DNA of 64,000 nt, from NCBI GenBank assembly GCA_030142905.1, contig JASJOG010000071.1, forward strand, positions 62,001 through 126,000, in the 5' to 3' direction. Of this stretch, positions 55,792-64,000 are shown one piece after another (position 1 is the first letter of the stretch; every line of letters begins with the position of its first letter). The position numbers and the translations under genes were made by a program. The stretch is from Heliopora coerulea (taxonomy: Eukaryota > Cnidaria > Anthozoa > Scleralcyonacea > Helioporidae). Below the pieces are notes generated by a model. That model searched no databases. It was not told the DNA's origin and worked only from the letters and a program-made list of their open reading frames with translations.

Positions 55792-56734
55792 TTAAGTATC
55801 ATTACTGAAGAGCATGTCCACCATTTTCATTCTTCTTGGATGTTGTGTGGCAAACAGGTCAATGATTGCATCTAAGTTCAGGCCCATGTCACGATGTGCA
55901 TCCATCAGTGCTAGTCCATCCAGCCTCTCCTGACCCATTGTTGCACCTAAGTAATTTTTTAGATGTCGTAGACATGATATAGATCGTTCACAAGAAGATG
56001 TCACAAGTTTCAATATGGCAAAAACATTTGGAAATGATGGTGGATCAACTTCTTTCAAAATATCAGAGACCTTGCTGGGAATATTGTCCGTATTTTCTTT
56101 CTTTTGAACCCATAAACTTTGCCACAGATCCAGTTCAGCAGAAAGACCAGCAATATTAGAAGTATCCTCTGAGTAATGGTTACAAAATTCACAAACATTA
56201 GCCTTCCATGTTGTCAAGTTGTCAAGAAGAAGAGAGGGAACAACAGAAAACCCTTTGTAGCATATATAGGCTTCAGGAGGAAATCTTGTTTCCAGCTGTT
56301 GCAACACATGGTCAAGGAAGACTCTGGTCAAATAAATTTTATTGTACTCACTGGGGGATGTTGATTGCCTGTTGTCTTGATGTACTTGCCTCTGAACAAC
56401 TCTTGGTTGACTTGGCTCAATTCCAATTTCTCCACCTAACCGTGCAGCCTCACTGAAGAGTTTAGGGTGCTCCTCATCAATGTTGGTTTGGAGAAGTTGA
56501 AGAGCATGCTTCAGGCTGGAGATTTCTTGTTCAGCTTTGAGAATGTCCATTTCTTCTCGTTGTGATTTCACAGTGGCTGATTGTGTTAAACCAAGTATGT
56601 ACCTAACTATGATCAAGGAAACAAGAAATGGAAAATTGATTGCATTTGCCAAGGCCAGTGCATCATCTCTGCTGCTTGAATTCCAATTAGCAGTAGAATC
56701 ATCAACCCCCTATTCAACTGGATATCTTCTAAGG
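55792..56734 (-). pseudogene. hAT transposase C-terminal part (P52rIPK/ZMYM1-like type)
   Basis: The open frame from 56652 (286 codons) carries the end of the RNase H-like domain and the dimerisation domain: SSCERSISCLRHLKNYLGAT followed by RLDGLALM. Upstream coding continues to the pogo insertion with one stop near 56711. It is the same type as the transposase at 60-63 kb (TSCECERSISGLRILKDYKR there) but clearly diverged from it. The frame ends at 55792 with a normal stop, so the 3' end of the gene is complete. Confidence 0.8.
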
Positions 56735-56736
56735 TA

Positions 56737-56870
56737 CCGTATTTCCTCTATTTAGCCCCCAGCCTCTATTTAGCCCCCCTCCTAATTAGCCCCCATTTAG
56801 AAACCAGCAAAAGAAAATAAGCTCCCACCCTCTATTTAGCCCTCACCTCAATAAATTAAGACATTACCGG
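56737..56870. repeat. Left terminal region of the pogo element with TATTTAGCCCCC repeats
   Basis: Three to four copies of CTCTATTTAGCCCCC or AATTAGCCCCC in about 100 bases. Probable transposase binding sites, by analogy with the repeated ends of other pogo-like elements. Confidence 0.65.
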
Positions 56871-56972
56871 AAAATCAATCTCAGGATGGAATCATAACAA
56901 AATACGAATGCTAAAGCTTTATAAAAAATGCGTTTATTCGTTTGAAATTTAGTAATGTAAACATCAGAATAG

Positions 56973-57441
56973 TCACTTGCTTTGTGTCGAAATTTCAGAC
57001 AAAATTATAGTCATGTGTTTAAGTTTTTCTTTTTTCTTGTGGAGTTCGTTGTGCAAAATACTGATCATTTGCTTGCTCACGGAAAAGGCTGTGTAAAGAC
57101 CCGGCACTACCAAGCCGTCCTCCAAGTATCTCGATCCAGTTGGTGAAAACTCTAAATCATTTCCTTCTCTGGTTAAGAACTTGCACATTAGAAACGACAA
57201 CTCAATTGGCACATGCCCAACAAGGTGTTATTTTTTCACCATCGGCCTCATCTTTGTATATACCAACAGCATAATCATCAAAAAGCTTTGCTTCCTCTCT
57301 AGTGTCATGCTTGCATATCAACCTTTCCCCAATAACTGGAGTCCATATTGTCATGTAAACGTGATGTCCACGAACGACCGATTGGAATTTGAGGCAGAAA
57401 GCGCGCTTTAACTCTCTTTCTCGCGGTCGAACTCGAGCCAT
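56973..57441 (-). pseudogene. HIRAN-like domain protein carried by the pogo element
   Basis: Starts at ATG 57441 (MARVRPRERELKRAFCLKFQ) and reads SVVRGHHVYMTIWTPVIGE, then AVGIYKDEADGEK. After one shift at an A-run near 57222 it reads VPIELSFLMCKFLTREGNDL, FSPTGSRYLEDGLVVPGLY and a coiled C-terminus. This resembles the HIRAN fold: a V-x-G-x2-Y-x5-P-x2-G-E opening, a D..AV strand and GHVP. HIRAN domains bind DNA 3' ends and are found in HLTF-type helicases and stand-alone. About 155 codons. Divergent from the transposase with a 255-base gap. One lesion only. Confidence 0.55.
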
Positions 57442-57696
57442 AATCTTTTACCTATAGGCGTAGGACTGTAGGAGTCAAGGGAAACAATGCTTTCTAATGC
57501 CTTGCCTGTATAACAACTGTCGACATATGATTTTACAAGGTGTAATTAATGCCATTTGAGCCTATGCACAGGTACCGGTAGTTCGTTTTATATCAAGCGG
57601 CAAAGTTTTTTAGCCACTCAATACTCATTTGATCCTGCCATTAAAACTGGCACAGATCCCAACATATCGATAACTATACTTGCACATCTCGCTAAA
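57442..57696. promoter_or_regulatory. Divergent promoter region between HIRAN-like and pogo transposase genes
   Basis: 255 bases between the two ATG codons. The frame upstream of the transposase ATG is open but has no similarity pattern and is probably untranslated. Promoter role inferred from layout. Confidence 0.45.
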
Positions 57697-58800
57697 ATGG
57701 CTGATGTTGATGACGAATTAGACGAGGGTTTAGGAAATTTAATGTCCCATAAAGGAAGAAAAATACATTCTTACTCTGTTGAGTTTAAACTTGCAGTCGT
57801 CAAGTTTGCGGAGTATAGCCGAATCGCTGTAGCGGCAAGAAAATACAACGTCGACCGCCACAGTGTTCGTGAGTGGGTCAGGCAAAAAGTGAAGCTTGAA
57901 GACCTGAAAAAAGCAACTGGTGGCGCCAAGGGGGCACGTCTTGATGAAGCTGGACGTAAGATAACAGATTTTGAAATAGAAGAAACCATCCTGGAGTGGA
58001 TTTATGACAGACGAAGTAAGGGCCTTCGCGTTTCGCGGAAGCTCATAATGGTCAAAGCAAAACAACTTCATGAAGAAAAGCAGTCAGGTCGTCGAGACGA
58101 CAACTCATCAATAGGACTAGTGTACAGTCGAGGCTGGCTTGAAAAATTCATGAAGCGCAATGGTCTGTCCCTAAGGCGACGTACGACTGAGGCACGAAAA
58201 ACCCCAGACCAGCTTGTTGATAAACTGTGTGCGTATATACTAAAAGTACGACGAATGCGCAAAGGGGTTGAATATCAATTGGGTAATATCATCGCAATGG
58301 ACGAGACAGCTGTATGGAATGACATGATTTCAAACACCACTGTGAGAAGCGAGGAGCTCATACAGTTCACATGAAAACAACAGGTCATGAAAAGTCTAAA
58401 GTGACAGTTTGATTGACTGTATCTGCAGATGGTAGTAAGAAAAAGCCGTTTTTCATATTCAAAGAAGGGAAACGTGAAATAAAAAGATTACACGAAGAAT
58501 ACAAAGCAAGGTGTTCTGTGGGCACAAGCGTTATGGGTGGATGAATGAGGAGTTGACTGAAAGGTGTTGCCGAGAAGTGTTGGGCACATTCACTTTCGGA
58601 CGTCGGCGGCTTCTTGCATGGGATACTTTCAGATGTCATTTAACTACCGAGGTGAGAGAAACCCTGAATAAAGGGAAAATTGATTCTGTTATTGTTCCTG
58701 GCGGTTGTACTAAATACGTACAAGCACCTGATGTCAGCTGGAACAAACCTATGAAAGAACATTTGAGAACCAGGGGCGGATGTAGAGGGCTCGTCAAATC
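57697..58800 (+). pseudogene. pogo/Tigger transposase, two breaks and a lost C-terminus
   Basis: Start chosen at ATG 57697 (MADVDDELDEG), not the upstream TTG. An N-terminal psq-like helix-turn-helix (SVEFKLAVVKFAEYSRIAVA, KYNVDRHSVREWV) is followed by a CENP-B-type DNA-binding domain (YSRGWLEKFMKRNGLSLRRR). The DDE domain begins IIAMDETAVWNDM. A stop at 58372-58374 and a second near 58411 accompany frame changes. The core continues with VSADGSKKKPFFIFK and, in another frame, LLAWDTFRCHL (second aspartate), VIVPGGCTKYVQAPDVSWNK and PMKEHLRT. Reading is lost near 58770. Confidence 0.8.
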
Positions 58801-59271
58801 AGTCATGCGACTAACGTAAAAATTGCGAACTGTTAGTGAAAAATTGAAAAATTGTCCTGTTACCATTTATCATGCAGCTGCACCTTATAACAATCCAGTG
58901 TCTACTACAATGCAGAACGTAATTAATATTCAAATTGATTTGTAATCCAGTGATCAAATTTCATACAGTGGTTGAGCCGGCGAGCTTAGTCAAGTCAATG
59001 ACCAGCTGTCATACGCAAAGTCGGTCAGTCAAATAGTCAAATTCCAGTGTTCTGATTGGTCTGACTGCTTATTTCCATGGGAACAAGCAATTTTCAGCGA
59101 TTTTGACTTAACTGTGGGGAGTTCTGACTGACATACAAAAGTCAGGGCCGCTCCATTCGTCGGAATGTAATTAATATTTGACGCGTACTAAAGTCTTTCT
59201 CAGCTCTCGCTCATTCGAAGAGACAAGTCGAAGCTTTATCGAAAAGTTGTGATTCAAATATTTCTACGAGA
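58801..59271. other. Junction and 5' region of hAT element 3
   Basis: CAGTGGTTGAGCCGGCGAGC near 58964 is a possible hAT terminus, but no complementary end was found near 63.2-63.9 kb. The rest would be promoter and 5' untranslated region of the gene starting at 59272. Confidence 0.35.
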
Positions 59272-62200
59272 ATGTCTGCTACTCCTTGTAGTATTTACGA
59301 AACGGTTAAATCCGCATTCGCGGTGAATGATTTAGCCGTCTTACAACACTATTGGGTCGATTTTTGAGGGAAATCGACAGTATATCGGAAAGTTCGCATG
59401 AACAGTTGCTAGATGCCATCAGTAGCACGAACTACAGTTTGAGTCGATGTATTGGTGCCGAGATCTTCATTCCGAAGTGTGTGAAAGATCAAAAGGACTA
59501 GTCATGTACTGCGATAAGGTAAATTTAGTATGATATGTCCACTTTATTTCGCTTTAGGCAGTTTAACAATATAACAATATTTATAAGCGACCATGAAGAT
59601 GATCTGCATGCGTATGTAAATATCTCGATTACACATTCATTTGAACAGCAAATTTGCATATTTTTGCGGTTGAAGACTGGTTGAGAACAGAACTCAGAAG
59701 TCAGAAGACTATTAATATCGAGGATATAAATACAGTTTATTTAGGAAGTAAAAGGCAGATTTAATCAATAAATGGTTTTAAGTTTTTAATATTGATATAG
59801 ATTTACAATGTTTTTATGTCTATTCGAGTGATATGAAGGCCCTTGTGTCGAAACGTCGAAAAGTTTTCTTGTACATTTTAAGCAGTTGATGAACCACATT
59901 GGATGAATGAATACTAGTCAAGTGGTGAACGATTCAAATTAACTAATTTAAATTTTGTCTTTTTCTTAGATCAGAAGCTTCTGGGAATTGCCTTTATAGC
60001 TCTGTTTCTCTGCTAATGGTTGGTGACAATACTTTATTGCACACTTTAAGAATTTTGACATTACTTGAGCTATTCATGAATGCCCAGTTTTACTGCGATC
60101 ATCCCTATTTTTTGTCTGCCATTGACGAACACCCTGAATGTTTTGGGAAAAGTATTCACAATCTGTTGCCTTTGTCTGTCTCTATGGAGGCTTTAGATAC
60201 AGGCTCTATCAAGCATGATTTAGTAAGGCAGGAGGCCATTTTGAATTGTAATGCTGGTAAATGGTCATCATTTCTCTGTATTTTGGGTCTTTCTTCTGTT
60301 TTACGTAGACGTATCTTTACATATTACCCTGATTGTGGAGAACATAGATTTAAACATTTATTCAATCGAAATGTTCAGCTTCGTTTGCTTGCTGAAAAGG
60401 GTGTAAAAGATCTCCATATTCTATTCTGCCATGATGGTGACCTTACACCTGGAGTAACATTTCAGCCCAACCACTTTGTCCCTCTGCTTTTTCATGCACG
60501 GCTGCAAAAACGAAAGTTTGTTGCTAGTTCACAAGCATCGGCAGCAGCCAAGAAACATAAAGTATCTTCTCTTTCTTCTATGAAAACTCCTGTTGGTAAC
60601 ATATCTAACTATTTTAATGTAGTAGAAAAACCCTTTGCCAACCCAACTTCTCAGAAGAAACCTATTGAGACTTTTTCTTCTGCTGCATCACTAGCTGCTC
60701 ATAAGGTGAAACAGATTAATAAATCAACCACTTCATCAAATGTATCATTTCAGAAAAAACCCAATGAGGCTTTTTCTTCTGCCACATTAACTGTGGCACA
60801 TATGCTGAAACAGCCTGTTAAATCCACCATTTCAGTAGGTTCTGTTACTTCTTCCAAATCAACCACACCCTTATCAAACTCAGCTCCATATTCCAGCAGT
60901 CTTTCTGCAGGTGATGTAAAGTCAACTAATTTTGTTCATAACTTTGATGTTGCATCTTACAGGGAGAGAGTTAAGGGTATGGATTCTTCCGAAATTTGTG
61001 AATTGCTTAGAAATGTTTTTAAGCCTGACAAAAATTTTTCCTTTCCCAAAACTAATGGTAGATGCTTTAGATATAATTGGTTAGAATCATATTCATGGCT
61101 TTGCTATTCTCCGTCTATGGATGGTGCATTTTGTTTGTCTTGTGTGCTGTTTGGAGATATTTTTCCTGGTAAAGCTTCAAAGATAAATAGATTGTTTTCA
61201 GAACCCCTTTGCCATTGGAATGATGCTGCATTTACTTTTAAGAAACATGCTGGTCAAGGTACAAGTTCAGAAATGGGATTGCATGCTTCAACATTTCCAA
61301 TGTTAACTGCAGTACTTGCTCAAATGTCGGGGGCTGCTTAACCTACAGAAGTTATATTGGATAAGAATGTTGAAAAAGAGATTGAGGAGAACAGGAGTAA
61401 ACTGGCTTCCATTGCTGATGCTGTCCTTTATTGTGGTCGTCTAGGTTTGCCATTACGTGGCCATCGTGATGACTCTAAGTATCATCCAGAGGTCGGCCAG
61501 TTTTCTGCTGGGGGTGTTGGCAATTTTATTGAAACTCTCAACCTGAAAGTGCGATCAGGGGATAAAGTCTTGGAAATCACTTAAAGACATGTGGCAAAAA
61601 TACAAGGTACATTTCTAAGACCAGCCAAGATAAGATAATAAAGTGCTTTAGTCAGGTAATATCAGAAAAGATTGTTAAAGATATTAAATAAAGTAAGTTC
61701 TTTACTATTATTGCTGATGAGGCTGCAGATTCATCACACAAAGAGCAAATGGCCCTTGTTTTGCGTTTTGTTGACAAAAACATGGATATTAGAGAGGAGT
61801 TTATTGCTTTCCTTCAGTGTAGGTGGGGATTAAGTGGGGAGAATCTTGCCAAACTTTTATTGAATGCTCTCAATGACCTTGACTTGTCGATTGAGAATTA
61901 TCGAGGGCAAGGGTATAATGGTGCTGGCGCTGTTGCTGGTAGCGTAAAAGGTTTGGCTGCCCGTATCTTAAAGCTTAATCCCAGAGCTCTTTATACTCAC
62001 TGCTATAGTCATAGGCTAAATTTGTCACTTTGTGATAGTTTGTTAATTATTGAGGTCAAGAAAATGCTCAAGCATGTGAAAGAAGTGACTGATTTTATCA
62101 ATATTTCTCAAACTCGTAATATGCCTTTTGAGGAGACTATTCGTAATAGTTCTGAAACTGACTAAAAAAAAACTAGACTGCCTGACGTTTGTCGAACTAG

Positions 62201-63178
62201 ATGGGTTGAACGTATTAAGGGTCTGAGCACTTTTGAAGAACTGTTTGTTCCCATTTTCAACTTGCTTCGCGATATGGCACAGGGAAAATACAATCCTCCA
62301 CTTCGTACTGATGCATCCGACTTACTTTTACTTGTTTCTCATTTTGAGTTTATTACCATTTTGGTAATTACCAGGAATGTTTTTGACTTAACTCTCCCTG
62401 TAACACAGCTTTTGCAAGGCAAGAGTATTGATGTAATGGATGGTATTGAATTGATTTCTTCTTTGAAAACTAGTGTTGTTAATGTAAGGAACGCTGTTGA
62501 TTCTTACCACGATCAATGGTATGAAATTGCTTTGACATTAGCTGAAAAGGTTGGTCTTGAAGAATCTAAACTAAGAACAGTTGGAAGACAAACAACCAGA
62601 GCAAATCATCCATATAAGACAATTTCTGAGTATTACAAAAGAATAATCACTATTCCTTTAATTGACCATCTTTTTTCTTCTTTGGATGCAAGATTTGACA
62701 TTGATAGTGTGAATGTTTATCTAGGGCTTAGCATTGTGCCAACTAAGATGTTTTCCATCATCAAAGAAGGAGGTGACTGGAAAGCAAAGTTTAAGACTGT
62801 TGCTGATTTTTATGCTGATGATTTGCCCAATTGCTTAAGTTTAGATGCTGAGCTGTTGTTGTGGCAAACTTTCTGGGAACAACGTGTTGGTCCTCACCCC
62901 AGTAATATAGCCACAACCTTAAAAGCTATAAATTTTGATGGTTTCGAAAATATAAAGGTAATACTTCGGATTTTAGGAACCCTTCCAATTACTTCTTGTG
63001 AGTGCGAGCGTTCTATTTCAGGTTTAAGGATTCTTAAAGACTATAAAAGAAGTACCATGGTCGAGGACCGCCTAAATGGCCTTGCTTTGATGAAGATGCA
63101 CCTGGAAATTATTCCAAGTATTGAAGACGTAATTGACAAATTTTCTGTTGGAAATACTAGATTAAAATTTACATGAAT
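59272..63178 (+). pseudogene. hAT transposase with N-terminal OTU-like domain (two exons)
   Basis: Exon 1 (59272-59518) starts MSATPCSIYETVKSAFAVND, has one shift near 59365 and a TAG near 59500, and ends at AAG|GTAAAT. Exon 2 starts at 59970 after TTTTCTTAG. The first domain runs from ASGNCLYSSVSLL (OTU catalytic-Cys block) to QPNHFVPLLF (position of the catalytic His), about 170 residues. A Ser/Lys-rich linker follows, then a TTF-type zinc finger (AFCLSCVLFGD...), a DUF4371-like RNase H fold (FTIIADEAADSSHKEQM, HRLNLSLCDSL, RWVERIKGL), and the hAT dimerisation end (TSCECERSISGLRILKDYKR). Breaks: TAA 61339-61341, a shift near 61575, TAA near 61687, and TAA 62163-62165. Confidence 0.7.
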
Positions 63179-63550
63179 TTTTTTTATTTACGTTCAAAAA
63201 ATATGCAGGCCTTGAGACTGGGGCAGAAATGGAGTTACAGGTTTCTACCTTTCCTACCCACCAGGCATTACTCTCTCAAATTTGATTTGATTTTAGATGC
63301 CAATATTCGAAAAGAAGTAGCAAATAAGACAAAAATTGCCACCTATTGTTGACACTGTTATGCTATGTGCTCGTGGTGGTCTACCTTTGAAGGGCATTAT
63401 CTATGAATCTACTGTGATTAAAATGCCAATGAAGCGTGGCTGTGAAGCAGCATTTCACTTGCGATAGTAACTTCGTATATACATTTTCATATTGGACAGC
63501 ATAGGAAGATGAATTTAATTAGGCTAGGACATGGGTTACTAATATGGGAA
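63179..63550 (+). pseudogene. Scrap of another hAT transposase of the same type
   Basis: Between 63205 and 63400 the reading gives ELQVSTFPTHQALLSQI, then ANIRKEVANKTK and LPPIVDTVMLCARGGLPLKG in shifting frames. This parallels the 61260-61460 region of hAT 3 (HASTFPMLTAVLAQM ... LASIADAVLYCGRLGLPLRG) but is not the same copy. No further parts seen. Confidence 0.55.
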
Positions 63551-63551
63551 A

Positions 63552-63890
63552 AGGGGTAAAGGGTTAGAACTGACATGGGATTGTGTGAAAAACGAGCAAT
63601 TTCACATCCAAGAAATGCCCCATATTGTCGGCCATTTCTAACCAAACTCGTTTTACTTTGGCAAAAGGTGTGAAGGCGGGTTTCTGGTTCCTTAAAACCA
63701 GAATGCTCATTTTTGGTGGGGGGGTAAAGGATTAGAATTGACTTGGGATGGTGTGAAAAACTGAGCAATTTCACATCCAAGAAATGTCCCATTTCGTCAC
63801 CCATTTCTAACCAAACTCCTTTTGCTCTTGCGAAAGGTGTGAAGGCGGGTTTCTGGCGCCTGAAAACCAGATTGCTTGTGTTTGGCCTTT
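63552..63890. repeat. Tandem duplication, unit about 175-185 bp
   Basis: GGGGTAAAGG...TTTCACATCCAAGAAATG...AAGGTGTGAAGGCGGGTTTC occurs twice in a row (from about 63552 and 63720), roughly 85-90% alike. The long - strand frame (63487-63906) and the + strand frame cross both units and are not supported as genes. Confidence 0.8.
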
Positions 63891-63944
63891 TCAAACGACT
63901 GTCCATGTCGGATCACAGTTTACTATTTTTTGGTAAATGTGTTT

Positions 63945-63992
63945 CCTAGCATGCTGATGAGCCCTGAAATAGGGCGAAACAGTCTATCATAT
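63945..63992 (+). ncRNA. Hammerhead ribozyme-like motif (Penelope-like element type)
   Basis: CTGATGA (63954-63960) is followed by the hairpin GCCCT-GAAAT-AGGGC (63961-63975), then GAAAC (63976-63980). This is the exact conserved core of a hammerhead: box 1, stem II, box 2. Stem III would have to be very short, as in the dimeric hammerheads described for Penelope-like elements, and here ACAGT does not pair perfectly. The window ends before any associated gene. Activity is inferred. Confidence 0.5.
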
Positions 63993-64000
63993 ACTTAACA

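Larger units (their letters stand above)
54418..56734 (-). mobile_element. hAT element 2, 3' half, cut by a pogo element
   Basis: The left end CAGGGATGGATCCAGCAAAT at 54418 looks like a hAT terminus, preceded by GATAGAGT. The C-terminal transposase lies at 55792-56734 on the - strand. A minisatellite fills much of the 3' region. At 56735 a pogo element begins, and the N-terminal half of hAT 2 was not found beyond it. Confidence 0.6.
56737..58800. mobile_element. pogo/Tigger element with a HIRAN-like gene, right end missing
   Basis: The left end begins CCGTATTTCCTCTATTTAGC after TA (56735-56736), with tandem TATTTAGCCCCC motifs. Two genes follow head to head: HIRAN-like (-) and pogo transposase (+). 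The transposase fades near 58800. The matching right terminal repeat was not found, so this end is lost. Confidence 0.7.

Noticed and set aside
58964..59000. CAGTGGTTGAGCCGG as definite hAT 3 terminus
   Set aside because: The complementary end was not found to the right, so the border cannot be fixed.
63487..63906. 139-codon - strand frame
   Set aside because: Crosses a tandem duplication, so the long frame reflects the duplicated unit; no domain.

Overview
The window looks like intergenic DNA from an AT-rich invertebrate genome, most plausibly a cnidarian. No host gene, rRNA or ordinary tRNA gene was recognised. What can be read is a deeply nested set of mobile elements. The cnidarian suggestion is inference from the mixture of families: protein-primed DNA polymerase B of the Polinton/adintovirus type, animal CACTA/EnSpm, hAT, Penelope-like, CR1/L2-like LINE, short-LTR Gypsy, and pogo with a HIRAN gene. 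It is not proven.

1-34 kb: the backbone is a decayed Polinton/adintovirus-like element on the + strand. It carries a Bro-N/VRR-NUC/zinc-finger gene, small hydrophobic proteins, a zinc-ribbon gene and a protein-primed DNA polymerase B. The polymerase is broken into four pieces by three insertions: an unclassified 2.2 kb repeat (3704-5920, ATAAA duplication), a LINE (about 5988-24475) and a hAT element (26159-33178, perfect 8-bp duplication CATAAGAT). The LINE is itself split by a 16.5 kb CACTA/EnSpm element (6686-23212, TAA duplication). That element holds a Tc1-like element (15037-16443, TA duplication) in an intron of one of its genes. The hAT holds a Gypsy retrotransposon (27353-31847, TTTCC duplication, 125-bp LTRs). 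At least seven ordered events can be read.

The CACTA element is the most complete system. A tnp2-type transposase reads leftward, with one in-frame stop and one frameshift. A five-exon companion gene reads rightward from a shared divergent promoter region. All five exons join in frame at GT/AG sites into an uninterrupted 266-codon protein.

34-48 kb: a gene-poor stretch; an inverted second copy of the 2.2 kb repeat; a second DNA polymerase B fragment in opposite orientation; a 190-bp-arm palindrome carrying a hammerhead-like core; and a Penelope-like element interrupted by a 2.9 kb insert and by an inverted pair of tRNA-derived SINEs.

48-54.4 kb: a left-truncated Gypsy element on the - strand lies inside or against a different Gypsy fragment on the + strand.

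54.4-64 kb: a hAT fragment on the - strand with a 52-bp minisatellite; a pogo/Tigger element that carries a divergently transcribed HIRAN-like gene; a hAT element whose transposase has an N-terminal OTU-like domain; a further hAT scrap; and a hammerhead-ribozyme-like motif at the right edge.
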